Part shown: piece after piece, positions 10,978-24,843 of the stretch
How the letters are laid out: each line of letters starts with the position of its first letter
Numbering within the stretch: the stretch's first letter is position 1
NCBI RefSeq assembly: GCF_035582795.1
Contig: NC_134366.1
Location: 9,888,161-9,952,160 of the forward strand
Direction: 5' to 3'
DNA from: Mycteria americana
Lineage: Eukaryota; Chordata; Aves; Ciconiiformes; Ciconiidae
DNA length: 64,000 nt
The notes under the pieces: model-generated
Told to the model about the DNA's origin: nothing
What the model saw: only the letters and a program-made list of their open reading frames with translations
The model's database searches: none
Position numbers and translations under genes: made by a program

Positions 10978-13900
10978 GTAGGTCAACCTTGGTTTATCAT
11001 TTTTGTGCCAAAAGGCTTTCATTCCGGAAAGCTCAATTAATTCCCTGACACTAAATACAATGTGTGTTTATTGGTAATTTATGTTTGAAGGCACCCACAC
11101 ACGCTACACCTGGTAGCAAAGACAAGCACGTGATGATATTGCGACACGGGAGGTATGGTAGGATTTTGCTAACCATCACATTCCTGCTGCAGAAGTCTCC
11201 TTCATTTTGGAGTTCTTGTACTATCTGTTATTTTCTTAGACAATACCAACATGTCCATTCAGTGAGGCCGTTAAAGCCATATGATCATATCAAAGGGAAT
11301 ATATTTTTGGCTGCTGTCCTTGTTTTTATTGTTGACTTGCATGAATGTTTACCAATTCCTGTCATTGCAGGCCGGGGGTAAGAACACTTAATGACCACTA
11401 CACAGTGGAGATTTTGTACCGTGTAGCACCATCTACTTTTTCAGATGAAAACACAGTCTCCTTTGAAGGATTTTCTTTATCTTTTTTTTTTTTTTTTACA
11501 AGGTTCTCTTTAGGAGGGGCCTGTGAGCAAGGTTATAACACACACACACACAGACACTGTGAAGCTTCTGTGCATAAACTGCCTCCTGGAACTGATATAT
11601 CAGTTAAACTGACTTCAGGAAGATAGGGGGTTTTCAAAGCACTGAAGGGCTTAGGAGGCCCTGTCTGACTTATTGTTAGTACATTTGAAAATATCAGTCA
11701 ATGAATAATGAAACAGACAGATGAGGAAATTTTTTTTTCCTTGATTTTTTTCAGTTTTGGGTGCTCCTTTTGACAGGATCAACATTTTCAGACAAATGCA
11801 ATGCATGAATTGGAGCTGTTCTACGAGTCTTCTTTATGAGTGGGATCATCTCTCTGTTGCAAAACACAGTGCTCTCCTAAAGATGTACACTCTGCCTCAC
11901 TTCTTCCCGATTTAGTAAATGGAATAATGCTGAATTATTTACGTCGTCAATTCAGGGAGGTTTAATTTGTTTGTGAAAGCAAAAATACTCTCACAAAATA
12001 CTTTGTCCCTTCATGTTCTGTAGTACTCTAGGAAATTATTCATACAGTTCCAAAGCACATTTATTCAGTGTTTACTTGCTAAATCTTGCATGAGAATATT
12101 AGGAGGAGATTAATAGAAACCCTGCTAGGAAATACAATTGAGAGAAGTTATTGAGAATGTGCTAAAAAATTTATTCAGTACTTGCTGTTTCATAGCAGAC
12201 TCCAAAGTCTGGTCTCTCAGTTCAGTGTCACAGACCAATTTAGAAGGGTGTGCTTAGAGGAAAAAATTGATAACTAATTTCCAAGTGGGATTTGATACAT
12301 GCCTGTGCCCTACAGAACTTGCATTCCTGCAACAGCATCAGCTGTACCTTTGGAAATGATGGTTTCTAAATCATCATCTATTTTCACTTTATCAGAGATC
12401 TAGAAGTAGTACTTGAAAGAGATGCTTGAATTTAGCTAATGATGCGGAAGGCTTTTGTGCTAATTCTGCACATGAATTTCAAGTCTGACTTGTAGAAGGC
12501 TACAAATTTCCTGGCTTGTTTGAGACTGAATGATGTTTCACAAGTGTGGATAGTGAGATATACAGGGGAGAAGTGATCCTTTTATAGGAAGAATATGAGA
12601 TTGGGACCATCGTATGCAGTATTTAGCTCTTTTTTTTTGGTTGTTTTTTTTTCATGGTACCATGATGTACCACAGAAGTGTTAACACCCCAAATGAGGAA
12701 GAGGCAGCAGCAATTTTAAGTGCCTTATAAGACAAGAACTGAAAACGAATGTTTTAAAATCTGTGTTGTCCCTGTTCACAGTAATCAATTCTATGCAGAT
12801 GGTGCAAGATTTTGAAACAGAACAGTATCCCGGAGTGCACGAGCGGATTTTCTTGTGGCTGTAAATCAGTGTTTTCAATAACGTTTGTGCTCAGTGCTGT
12901 ACAAAATCCCCTGCAACTGGAAACGGTCAATAGGCTTGATAGTGAAGAGATACTCTACTTGGTTATTTCCTCATTCTTCCTTGCAAGTCACTTATAAGAA
13001 ATGCATTTTCCATGAGGAGTGCAGAAGTGAGCCACTGAAGACAGCTGAGTAGTGAATAGAAGGGTTCCTTGCCAGGTGGGTTTTGGAGGTTTCATGCATG
13101 AGGACAGTATGTGAGAGGCAAGGACAGGTCATGGCCATGACCAGAACAAAGAGATCTCAGGTACTGCAGACCTCTCATCTTCTAAGATGAAGTGTTCCAG
13201 CTTGATGAACTGAAATAGGGATTCGGGAGATGGCTATTGTGAGAAAACAGCAAGGTGAGAAATTCTAGCTGCTTTTTTGGAAATTAAGCGAGGTGCCCAG
13301 GTTTTTAGCTGGTTCAGATGGAGCTCAAGAGACAGTGAGAGGAGGGAAAGGGGAGTCAGTTTTAGCTGACTCCATCTTTAAGATGTGGAATATCCTGTCT
13401 TTAGCTGTTGACTATGTTCAGCAAAACTTTCCTTAATGAACTGAACTCTGAGACATCAGTTTCTTGAATTTTATTTAGCTGGTGGGGTGGGGGGAGGATG
13501 TGTGTGTCACTCATGCTTATTTTTTGCAATTGTAAAAGAAACTTCAAATCTGAATCAAAACTTAAGGAGTTCTCCTGCCTGGATGGTGTCTTGAAATGAC
13601 ACGTGCTGATTATCAAACACCCAAATCCCTGGTTAAGGATTCCCAAACTGTAGGACATGTGTCTCTAATGGTAAGCAAGCATCTTGCTTCCAAGTGACGT
13701 GCAAATGCAGCTGATAAATCTGAATATTGCCTCTTGTGTATCAATTTCTGATGCAGTCAAGACATGAACGTGGGAATGGCCACACTGAGGCATAGCTCCC
13801 AGAGAACGGGAAGAGATACTTCCCAATGATCTCTCTGCTCTCTGACAAGAAGAATAGATCACAAGCACTTGTCCCACCTCATACAGGAACTCTGCTTAAT

Positions 13901-16900
13901 CTGCACCTTCCATACTGGTGCATCTGTAGAGCAATTGGTCCCTCACCAGCTCCTATTTTCAAATATATAGTTTGTCTCCTGATTTTGTTGCAGTGTGCTT
14001 ATCCTGCATGTGTTTTCTCAGGAAGAGGATCTTCACTGGCATAACAAAGTTTTAACGTATTTATGGAAATGGTCTATAATTTATCAATGGGGTGAATGGG
14101 GAGGAAGAGATTACTTTTTTTCTGGGTGCAAAAGGGTTGGATTTTTATTTTTAGCTTTTTCACGTCAGTATCATTATCAAGGTACAACTACCTTGCACAA
14201 CCCTTGGGTAGGGAAGTTGAAAACTTCCCTCAATTTATGATGTTCAGTGCTCCTAGCTTTGCCATCAGCTTGCATTGAGGTGATGGTTCTGTGAGTCAGG
14301 GTTTGGGAATAGCTGGGCATGCGTAAGAGAAGATGAAGGAGACTTTTACAGTTAAAGTTGGAAGTTCAGCATTTTTTCCCTTCCATACAATAGAAATGGA
14401 GAAAATTATCTTTTCCCATATATGAGCTTTGAAATACCCTCTATTGCCTAATCACTGAAGACTCTTTAATTCTCATCCTTGCTTCATTAAAGCTGCTCTG
14501 TTATTAACATAGGAGAAAAAAATACCATTAAGATTCTCAAGATACTGAATAGAAGAAAATCTTTGGGGCTCCAAGAACAGCCCCTTAGTCATAGCTGCAT
14601 TTTACAACTCAAACATAATTAAATTAGCAGGAAAAGTAATTCCTTTCAGCATACAGTTTGCTGTCAGACTCTTTCTGGAGAGGATAAGCTTTCAGATACA
14701 AATAATGTACCACAGTAAAACCTGAGTGCTGAATCTAAAATAATTAGATACTATAAATAAAAGTATGCATTCCAAAGTGCTGGAAAGTACAGAAGATTTC
14801 TGAGCACACCACCAAAATAGAGGCTTCTGAGGACTGTGCTGGAACAGTGACATTCAGTATACATCCATCCAGAACCTAAAGTAGATTACTAACAAGTTGC
14901 AAAGGTTATGAAAAACCCAGCGCTTTTTTTTGGTGCTCTTGAGTCCAGGTTTAATGTTTATATTGTCTAAAGAAGCTTGTGTTCAGCTAGTTATTGCTAG
15001 TAACTATTTTTTGGTTTTTTAGGTGGTGGTAGGTAGAGGGGATCACTTGCTAGTTCTCTAGATAATTTGAGTGATTGTTCTGTGGGAGTGTTCCATCATC
15101 ATCTTTAATCATATTTTCTTACATCAAATGGTTGCAAACATAAAACGTGAGTGCAAAATCTCAGTATTGCTTTGTGAAGACTTAAGATCATAAATTCTGA
15201 ATGTTAAAAAAAAAAAAAAGAAATAAAATCTCAAACTCCGCTGTTGTATATCAGAGGTGATGAGAATGCGGCAATTGTAGGTGTATTTTAAGTAGTTTTA
15301 CAAATACATATTTTACTCTGATAACGCAGTCCTTTCTTTTCTGGTCTCAGAAGGGAAAAACAATTGCCATGTTGATGTGCTTCTCTTTGCTTTCTTAGAG
15401 TGACAGTGCTACCTAGTGCTCAGTTAGGGTAAAGGCAGCTATCTGCACTGACACTGTATTCAAAATCGATTAATTTATTTTTAGTTTAAAGGCTCATCAG
15501 TGGAAATGATGAGCATGCCCAGAACATGAGTGCTCCTCCAGGATCAGCAGGGCAGTTCTCAGTGTGCCATGGCACACAAGGCGTGCAGGGCTGGCGTGGT
15601 GACCTGTGTGGTCTTCCTACCTGTAAAAACATTGACAGCCAAGAGTTTTTGCCAGCTCCATCAACTGTAGGAGAAGACATGGGCAGTCCTGCTCCGTCCT
15701 TGGGGCTGGGGGAAGAGAAGACCAGCGCTGTAATGAGCCTGTCCAGTTCAGCCCTGCTGTAAGAGCCATATGTGAGCTAGAGACGCTCATCTCAATGACA
15801 GGAGAAGATCCTTTCTTCTCATATCATCTTGCATAGGGAGATGGAAAGCTGAGCACTTTTAAAGGTGGATAGTAGGAAGTCAAAGGTGGCAGAAAAGCAG
15901 GAAGGAGGGACAGAAGGTGGAAGAGATCAGTTGCAACAGCTGAGGATGAAATAAATACATTCTGTCCCAGCCTCTATGCCTGTTGGTAATGGCTAGGAAG
16001 TGTCATTCCCAGGAAAGATGCTTCAGGTGTCAGAAGACTGTGATGATAATAAAAATCTGTCTGCATTTATTGATGGGAGGGAAGAATAAATAGAATCCAG
16101 TCTTTCTTTTTAGAAAGTGCCTGCCGTGCTGCTATTCATCTTGTTGCAGAGCAGGTTGGATCACACACTGGAGATGATGTTGGTTAGGAAAGTTTACACT
16201 CACTCTCTTTTTGCATAGACACTTTTTTAGCAGCTTCATATGGACTGCCACTCCTAGTCCCAAACTCACCGATGAACTGAGTGTACAGTCTATTAGGTAA
16301 TCCATTTACTTCAGTGAAAGAAATTAAGTAAAGGAGGAAACTTTCATTTCCCGTGTGTCTCCTATAATTGAAATGAGTGCTTGCTCCAGTCTCACTCTTG
16401 CCTGCTTGGTTTCCATCTCCCAGTGCTCTGTTATCTCCCTTTTAACTTCTTCCTCTCTGTGTAACCTCTGAGAGTTTTGGTGTCAAAGATGTTTGCTTTC
16501 TGCAAGAGATCTCTTGCTTTCTACTCATGGATGTCCTGCTGCTTGTCTCAAGGCCTTTGTTTTGCAGTGAAGCTTAACTAGAGATTATTGTGCTTCTATT
16601 ATCATACAGGCTATTTCAATATTATTTTTGATGATATTGTAAAAGTGTAGATTTAATTACAGAGCATGTGTAAAGGAGAAATTTGAGGGCAGTGTAGGTC
16701 TGCAGAGGGAATGGTCCTTTTATGATATTCATGCTTTAGTCACTGGTGATAGTTCAGTTGCAGAAAAAGCCAGAGCTGCTGATTATTTTTTTTAAGTTGT
16801 TGAATTAAATAGTATGTTTTAAAACACTTTGTAGGCAAACTCTCAATCAAAAGCATGAGTGATGATGAAATACTGGTTTTGTTGCATTTTCCATTCGACA

Positions 16901-17790
16901 CAAGATCTGCATCTTCCCATGGCAGTGCCTAAGGAAGCAGAAAAAGGACATAATCAAGATCAGTATGAGATCTATGCTGCCTAAATCCTTTCCATATAAA
17001 ATACTCCTCCTTAGCCTAAACCAGTTTTTTATTTTTAATGCTGGGAATATGTCAGAATGTAATCTCTGTTCTCCAGAGTCAAACGGGAACATGCCCAGAA
17101 TACCTCTGATCTCAGGCTGGTCTTGGGAAGTGCTGTATGGTAGATCTGTACACCCGAATCCGTAAAGTAACCAGTCATTTGAAATCCCTTGGAAGTTATT
17201 GTATGCATTGTCAATCCTTTACACCTGAGTGGATCTGGGAAGGGGCTTTCATCCTCTGGTGAACATCTGACTAGGTCAACTTAAAGAGAAGATGTGAATG
17301 AAGTTGTTTTCTCAGAGCTGTGACGTTTGGGAGGATTGTGATATTTCAGTTTAGGAATTCATGATAGAAGTAGATTCCAGTGGAGCACAGTGTGGCAACA
17401 GGGAAATCTCCTCTGGAGGAAACATGAATGTCCCACCATTAAATGGGAAGTCAAGTGATGCTTGGTAGAACCAGTCCGTCTCCAGAGGCAGTGCTGCATG
17501 GCCAGTCTTTCCCTGCCTCCCCCAACTGGCCTTTCAAAATCAGTAGGTTATGGAATAATACTAAATTCAGATCAAATTCCTAATGAGACGTGATACTTTG
17601 GGAAAGATAGACTCATACTTTTATCATTATAACAGAGATCATAAGACTAAGGATTACTTTAGTATTATGTGTTCTTTGAAAATGAGAGAACAGCTGTCAT
17701 TAGTAACATATGAAGACCTCTCTGATGCTCTTAGCTTCTTTGTGATAATATCTCAGGTCTAAAAACCAACACTCTGAATTACTTTTTCAG

Positions 17791-18947
17791 AAACGTGTAT
17801 TGGGTTTGCATGGTAAGGTTTTGGTAGCGGGGGGGCTATAGGGGTGGCTTCTGTGAGAAGCTGCTAGAAGCTTCCCCTGTGTCCGATAGAGCCAGTGCCA
17901 GCCGGCTCCAAGACAGACCTGCTGCTGGCCAAGGGCGAGCCCATCAGTGACAGCGGTAGCACCTCTGGGATAACATATTTAAGAAGGGGAGGGGACGGGA
18001 AACCTGCTGCGGAACAGCAGCCGGAGAGACGAGTGAGACTATGAGAGAGAAACAAGGCTGCATACACCCAGGTCAGTGAAGAAGGAGGGGGAGGAGGTGC
18101 TCCAGGTGCCAGAGCAGAGATTCCCCTGCAGCCCGTGGTGAAGACCATGGGGAGGCAGGCTGTCCCCCTGCAGCCCATGGAGGTTAATGGTGGAGCAGAT
18201 CTCCACCTGCAGCCCGTGGAGGACCCCACACCAGAGCAGGCAGATGCCCGAAGGAGGCTGTGACCCTGTGGGAAATTCATGCTGGAGCAGGCTCCTGGCA
18301 GGACCTGTGAACCTGTGGAGAGAACAGCCCACGCTGGAGCAGGTTTGCTGGCAGGACTTGTGACCCCATGGGGGACCCACACTGGAGCAGTCTGCTCCTG
18401 AAGGACTGCACCCCATGGAAGGGACCCACACTGGAGCAGTTAATGAAGAACTGTAGCCTGTGGGAAGGACTCATGTTGGAGAAGTTTGTAGAGACTGCCT
18501 TCCATGGGAGGGACCCCACGCTGGAGCAGGGGAAGAGCGTGAGGAGTCCTCCCCTTGAGGAGGAAGGAGCAGCAGAGACAACGTGTGATGAACTGACTGC
18601 AACCCCCATTCCCTGTCCCCCTGTGCTGCTCGGGGAGAGGATGTAGAGAATTTGGGGGTAAAGTTGAGCCTGGGAAGAAGGGGGGGGGGGGGGGGGGGAG
18701 GTGTTTTAAGATTTGGTTTTATTTCTCATTAACCTACTCTGATTTGATTGGCAATAAATTAAGTTAATTTCCCCAAGTCGAGTCTGCTTTGCCCATAATG
18801 GTAATTGCTCAGTGATCTCTCCTTGTCCTTATCTTGACCCATGAGCCTTTCGTTGTATTTTCTTTCCCCTGTCCAGCTGAAGAGGGGAGCAATAGAGGGG
18901 CTTGGTGGGCAGCTGGTGTCCAGCCAGGGTCAACCCATCACAAAATG
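17791..18947 (+). mobile_element. Solo LTR of an avian endogenous retrovirus, with 5-bp target duplication
   Basis: The element proper is 17796-18942 (about 1.15 kb). It begins TGTATTGGG and ends CCCATCACA, giving the TG...CA ends of an LTR. It is flanked by AAACG (17791-17795) and AAATG (18943-18947): a 5-bp duplication whose only difference is CG to TG, the usual CpG decay. Inside are a TATA-like CATATTTAAG (17974-17983), a poly(A) signal AATAAA (18753-18758) and an 18-G run (18681-18698), so the LTR lies in the sense direction of RBM33. No retroviral internal region or coding frame is present, so it is a recombined solo LTR. The family name cannot be set from memory alone; similar LTRs are common in neoavian genomes. 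Confidence 0.88.
18190..18529 (+). repeat. Imperfect tandem array (45-52 bp unit) inside the LTR
   Basis: The motif CTGGAGCAG or a close variant recurs at 18190, 18231, 18282, 18334, 18382, 18431, 18476 and 18521. Spacing is 41 to 52 bases, each unit carrying a CCTGTGG/CCATGG-type segment. This is an eight-unit degenerate minisatellite within the transcribed part of the LTR, downstream of the TATA-like box. An earlier CCAGAGCAG at 18109 may be a ninth, more distant unit. Confidence 0.8.
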
Positions 18948-21900
18948 CCATTAATCTGTGGTGCTCACTGTATCTGAACATTTTTGAAAGAAGTATTTAA
19001 TAGAGATTTGAACGCATCTGTCTCTAAGTAACACACAGTTATGCATTTAGTAGGACATTACTCAAGCCTTAGAGTACAAACCAGAAGTCATCTAGATTTT
19101 CTAAAAACAACTTACCACCAATAGTATGCAAGACATTTGTGTTGTGGCACTTGGGTATCAGCTGTAGCACCAGCTGTTAAGGACTTGAACCTGGAACAGA
19201 TCACTGCCATGGTCCCCTGTAGTGATCCTTGTAGTATTATTGGAAATGTGGTGTTGCAGGAGGGCTAGCACTTCTCACGAAGGACTGATATTTTTGCAGA
19301 AATTTGCTGTAGGTCCATTCGGCTTTGTTGGTTCAAATGATGAACAAAACCTTTTCTGAGCAAACTAGAATTTTGTAAATCTTGCCCATGTTAAACATTG
19401 TCAAGCAGAAATATTTTTTCACGATTAAAAATTGTTGTGCTTCCTACTAATTGTCACACACTGAGGATTTCTTTTATTTTCCTCTCAGATCTGTATTTTT
19501 TCTCACCTTACTTTGGCAGTGATCTTCCCAGCCTCTTGCTGTTATGGTTAGTTCTTGTTTCAAGGTTTCTCCTATGGTGATTTGTAGGAGACATCCATTC
19601 ATGCTTCACATGGAAGTTTTAGCAGCCATCAAGGTCGGTAGTCCAAAAATAAGACTTAACTGCTTCCTTTAAAATCATGTAGTTTCTGTTCATGTTATTA
19701 GATACTAACTAAAAAAACCCCTTGTCCCTGAACATGTAGTAATTTCAAATCAAAGTCATTAACTTCAAAAGTAAACAAACAAGGTCAGTAGATAAAAACA
19801 TACAAATACTAGGTTAGTTATTTTAGTTACATAGAGAATCATGCAAGAAGAGCTTTTGTTCAGTGAAACTTTTGTTTAACGTGTTATAACATCTTCTCCA
19901 GAAGTAGTTAGGCAGTATGAAAAGAAATCACAAAAGTTTAAATCTATCTGGATATGCAGTATTGTTTTGGAAATACAAATTAGATATATTGTGGGGAAAC
20001 AAAAATAATGCTGAAAACGTTATAGGTGAGCATCTATTTTTATGCAAGCTCTATGATAGCTAATGCAGTACTTCAGGTTTTACTTTAAAAATGAAAGATG
20101 AATGCTTGCACATGTATGGGTTTTTACATTAATGTAATACATTAGACAGTGGTACCAATAATTTTGGAAACTTATTAGAGCATTCTTTACAAGTAAGCTG
20201 GCTAATACAACCGATAGCCTGATTGGTGAAAGAGCAAAACTAACAGCTTTCTAGGAGGCTATTTCAAGATCATGTTGTAGTGAATGTGCGAGCACTCAAG
20301 CTATCCAAGAATGTTATGGATGCTAGAAATACTGAATGTTATCACTGGAGAAAAAAGGCTGCCAAATAATGCAAAAAAGGTGAAAAAATTTGTGTTAAAC
20401 TAGCAAGGTAGCATGATTAAGATACACAAAATTAATTAATTTTGCATGTATTTTCCTAGCATGTGTATTTGGAATCAACAAAAGCAGAAGCTGGAGAAGT
20501 AAGTCTTTAAGATAATGCCTTGAACAACATTTTGAGCTAATGAAATTCCACAGGTTACACAAAAAAGTGTTTTCTTCAGACTATCACTGTTAACATCATC
20601 CAAATGCGGGATCAGCTCTAAACTGCATATCATCCTGAATTCAAGGAGACAGAAGTAGTCCAGTAGGATGAGTATGTAGTTATTTTACTTCAGGTTTCCA
20701 CTGAAGTGGAACACTAGTTTGTATGTCCAACTGATAACCCACCTGCTCAGGGTGGGATAGCAGCAGCTCAGGACCTACACGCTCTGGCAAAATCATACCT
20801 GCTTGTTGTGTGCCTGACAATCAACATCATTAAGCATAAAACTTGGGGTTTAAATAGTAATGCAAGTAAGTAGATATTGTCCCAAAATCAGAACATAAAT
20901 TTTCAAGAGATCTTTGTTAGCAGAATGAATAACAGTCATACTTGCAAGTCATGATAGATGAGGATTTGTTTGAAAACACAATGTAGGTCACGATTTATGT
21001 TGAGATATTAAAAATCTTTGTCAGCAAAGATATTTATGGTGGTACTTCAGGCCCTAGTGGTTCTATTGTCGAAGTAACTTAGCTTAGTAATTGTCTTTTT
21101 TCTTGTTAAAACAAAACCAGAACTTTTTTTTATACCTAAATAAGCTGCATATACCTAATATACCTAAGCAAACATGAAGTGCTTCTGCATCATATTCACT
21201 ACCATAGTTTGAGCGCAGTGGTGGCTGAGAATTTGTGTTAAAACCATTTGAATTAAAAATTTTTGGACAGTTTCCAACTGGAGAAGTATCGTTTGTGTAG
21301 TGTTAGTTTATTCTTTTGTTTTGCAATCCTTCTCTCTCTTGTTAAAGCATAGACATGTGTAACTGCAGTACTTGAGGAGACCCTGATGCCAGAAGTTGCT
21401 GCCTTACCCCTGGGCTGTGTAATGGGTGGTGTTTAGGCAGTTCAGCGAAGGATCAGATGGGTTGGCTTTTTGTTTCCACAGTTCGTACTGACAAGTGAAA
21501 TTAAATCTGATAAAGATGCTTTTCCATAGACTTATCCAAGAATTGATGCCTTGTTGCCAAAGCAATTGAGTATTAAAATGAAAATGTATTTAGTGTTTTG
21601 ATTGCCTTTTTTTTTTTTTTTTTTTTTTGCTTAGGAAAATAAGGCAGTAATACAATGTAAGAACAGGCTGTGACATAATATCCAAACTAGTCAGTCAATA
21701 AACTTTAATTCATACGAAAGTATAAATAAGTTGTCTGTAATAAGATTTAGATACTTTGCCTAATTTCCCTAATAAGTCTGCGCTATACCAGAATGTCTTC
21801 CTTCAGTCAATTTTTAATTACCAAGCAGCTTCTTAATAATTTATCATTATTGGTGTATAAACTGCAAAATCAGATTTTGCTTTTGTGCATCTCAAGAATA

Positions 21901-24562
21901 TTAATACAATAATAGCTCAATTATTGTAGCAAAAGTCACTAAATGCAGCTTCTCTTCTTCAATTGATCACAACAGGGGTCTGGAGCATAAAGCATTGGGA
22001 GAATCTCCTGTGGTAGTTGAGCGAGACCTGACGTTGTTGTGAGGATCAGTTGTCCGCAGGAGGGCTGGAGATGGTTCAGGAGAGGGGAGAGAAGCAGGTG
22101 ACAGCAGGACGTGCCGGGTAGAGCTGAAGGGATGTGTCTCTGGGTTCTTTTCCGGCTCCTCTTGTCCCACTGTTCCCTGGAATATTTGTCCTTTCAGTGA
22201 TTCAAACAGGTTTTTCTCATATTAAAAGTTTCAAGTTCTTTGAAAGGAACAAAAGAACCAGATTTACTTCTCTTGATTTCTTTTTTTTTTTTTAATTGAA
22301 GTTCAGAGATTTTTTTTTTAAACTCTTACAAGTCTCTTGTTTCTAAATCTCATTATTTAATGGCTGTGATTAATTCTTAGTCTTCAAAACTTAGTCCATA
22401 GCACTAGGACTTCCTTAATCCTTTTCTAGCCAGAAAAGTGGTGTCAAGAGCATGTGTATTAGATACAGTTCTATAAATAATAATAAAGAGACGTCAGTCA
22501 AGGAGAACACAAACTTCAGCACCTCTTTACCCACTCCAGCAGATAACCTGGAAGAGCACTGAGCTTTGTCCAAGGTCTTTCATTGATGCTTTGTGCAGCA
22601 TGATCGTATTCTTGTTGGTAAAATGTGCTTAACCTTGTCAAGAGCTTTCTGATTAAAAAAACCCAAAACTCATCTGCCAAGTGTTTTGGTTTTTTAAAAA
22701 TAAATCCCATTCCTACCAGCTCAGAAACTAAGAAGTTGCAGTGACTTAGCTAAACCTTTCCCTCACAGCAGCTTTCCAAAAACTATACAGTGCAAATAAC
22801 TCAATGGAGCTTATCAGGTTTGCTGAATCCTTTAACTTTTCCTGAGCTTTCACTTTGAAGTCACAGGAGTGGTGGAAATATTAAACTTCTGTGATTTTCC
22901 TGGCAAGAGGGAACCTTCCTGTCAATTACAAGAAGGTGCAACGTAGCTACTGCCAAAATTAATGACTTCAAAATCACAGATAGATAAGTTACAGAAAGAG
23001 CCTAGAGCTGAATTGTCAGGCTTAGAAACAAGAAAATATGACTATCAGGTGCCATGGCTCTTGTTAAATAAGCATCTTATCAATGAGAGTCTTACCTGTT
23101 CAAAAAAGATATAAGTAGGCAATTTTAATAGCAAATTTCATCTAGGCATTTGACATCTTGGTTAAAATGCTGCATTAGATTGAATGAACAGGGAACACAC
23201 TAGTTGAATTAAAAATTCTTTCACTAAGATTTCAAAGTATGTCACCCTTAAAATGTATCAACGAGGGGGGTTGTATGTAGTTTGCCAAGGAATAGTTGTT
23301 TGTGTAAAGATATGTGGTGCCTTTTTTAATAGTCTAGACGATGATACAGAGTTCTTGCAGGTGGAACTTAAAATCCTGGAGACTGACCATCAGAGTGCTG
23401 GAATCATCCAAATGTGGGGGGAAGCTGCTGAGTTCCAGGAGAGATGCAGGAGCAGAGAATTACGTTTGTACATAACCACCAGGAGATTATAATGAAATCT
23501 AGGAAAGTTTTAAGGTTCCTATATATGTGCGTGTGTGTGTACATATATCTGTACATACATGTATAAAGCTCAGTACAAAATTGGATTGGCTTTATGTAGA
23601 AACTTATGCACAGAAAAGAGAGATGTTAGGAATTCTTTAATTTTGCATCCAAAGGCATAAGAATAATTGGAAATTGGATGCTGAATCAGAACAATTCTGT
23701 CTTGAATGTGCTGCAGTGTAGGCCATTAAACATCCAAAAGCTGCTGTGAGATAATGGAATCACAGGACCACTCTCCGGGATCTTGGCATTGCCTGGACTT
23801 TTTCTGCTGTAACAGGGAGCAAGGACATGAGTTCTCCAAAGCCCTGGCTGAGGCATGCTATAGTTTTGCTATATGTTTTGCTCAATGCTACACAGGGTTT
23901 TTTTGATAGTTACAGCATTGTGAAATGCTGCTCTCATGGTATGGGAAGCACATATCCCATGGACTTGTCTGGGTAGATGTGTGGTACGTGGTTTCCTATT
24001 ACTAAGAGGACTTGGAAGTGGTGACCTAAGGCATCTCATCGGGGTCGTGTGGTGGTTAGTGTCTGTCAAAAGCTGGCCACTTGTTTTTGTTAAAACAGTG
24101 TGAGGATATACAGTCGAGGTCAAAACCTAACACTTTTTTCCTTATTTCTGTCCTGTTTAACCTGTGGAAAGCCCCAATCCTTTAATATACATCAGGTGAA
24201 TGACTCCGAGGTGCTTGTGTGTGAAGCTGAGCTCTGCCCAGCTGAATGTTTCTCATTCAGTTGGTGGGAGTTTGGCTGCAGGGTTTGGTTCATCTGTATG
24301 GATTGAACTGAAGAGCTGTTGCCTTTGCTTAACCAGTGATGGTCTGGATTTTCCGGTTAGTGCAGTTGCTTAATGCATGAGCTCAAACTTCTTCAGCCGC
24401 GTCCCTGACTGCAGTTTCAGAGGTCTCTTTCCATTCCCTGGACACCAATAAGTGTTTCTGAGAAAAGAAATGACAAAATTTCAATGGGTTTGATGGAAAA
24501 TTAGTTTAAAGGGAACTTTAAGTGAATACTAAAAATATATTTTGGCTTTTTTGTCTCTGCAG

Positions 24563-24651
24563 AGTTTACAGATGCTTCCTCAACAACGGAAAGCCATAGC
24601 AAAATTTAAGGAGCCAGCACATGCTTTAGCATTTCAACAGAAATTCCACAG
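24563..24651 (+). CDS. RBM33: RBM33 coding exon, second half of the RRM-like domain
   Basis: The 89-bp exon encodes SLQMLPQQRKAIAKFKEPAH and continues to QQKFH, then leaves two bases (AG) of a split arginine codon. RKAIAKFKEP is the RNP1-like beta-3 strand of the fold; the helix AHALAFQQKF follows. It is essentially identical to human RBM33. The acceptor is TTTGTCTCTGCAG at 24562 and the donor is CACAG|GTAAATA at 24651/24652. It enters in phase 0 and leaves in phase 2. Confidence 0.97.
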
Positions 24652-24843
24652 GTAAATAATTAAGCGCTGCTGCTGCCGCCTCGGTTCCTTCCCTCCCTAT
24701 AAAAGATTAAATCAGTCTCCTCTGCTCAATGTTTCTTTTAAGCCAATCAAGCGTCTCTTTATTAGTGACCTTCATAGAACCTCCTTGTCTGTTCTCCACC
24801 CCTAGAATCAGTTTGAGTACCAGCTTTAAATTTCTTTTAACAG
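24652..24843 (+). other. RBM33: RBM33 last intron, 192 bp
   Basis: This short intron runs from GTAAATA to TTTCTTTTAACAG. It contains a GCTGCTGCTGCC stretch and nothing else recognisable. Its size makes it a natural candidate for intron retention, but there is no direct sign of that. Confidence 0.93.

Larger units (their letters stand above)
10978..24562 (+). other. RBM33: RBM33 intron, 13.6 kb, with a solo LTR
   Basis: This long AT-rich intron lies between the exon ending in GPIQ and the exon starting SLQMLPQQ. Apart from the LTR at 17.8-18.9 kb it contains poly(T) runs (for example 21607-21628) and TG/TA microsatellites (about 23519-23565). It also has two GC-richer patches (about 15.49-15.77 kb and 22.0-22.18 kb) for which I find no recognisable coding or repeat identity. 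The many short open frames show no family resemblance and no plausible splice-and-frame continuity with RBM33. Confidence 0.88.

Noticed and set aside
15486..15762. GC-richer patch in the RBM33 intron as a possible alternative exon
   Set aside because: The frames are open on both strands, there is no strong splice pair in frame with RBM33, and no match to the protein.
17864..18646. Several cysteine/serine/glycine-rich frames around 18 kb
   Set aside because: They derive from the repeated units of the LTR in different frames; no retroviral protein is encoded.
21967..22170. GC-rich patch in the RBM33 intron as a minus-strand gene
   Set aside because: A single 67-residue frame of serine/proline-rich composition without any supporting signal.
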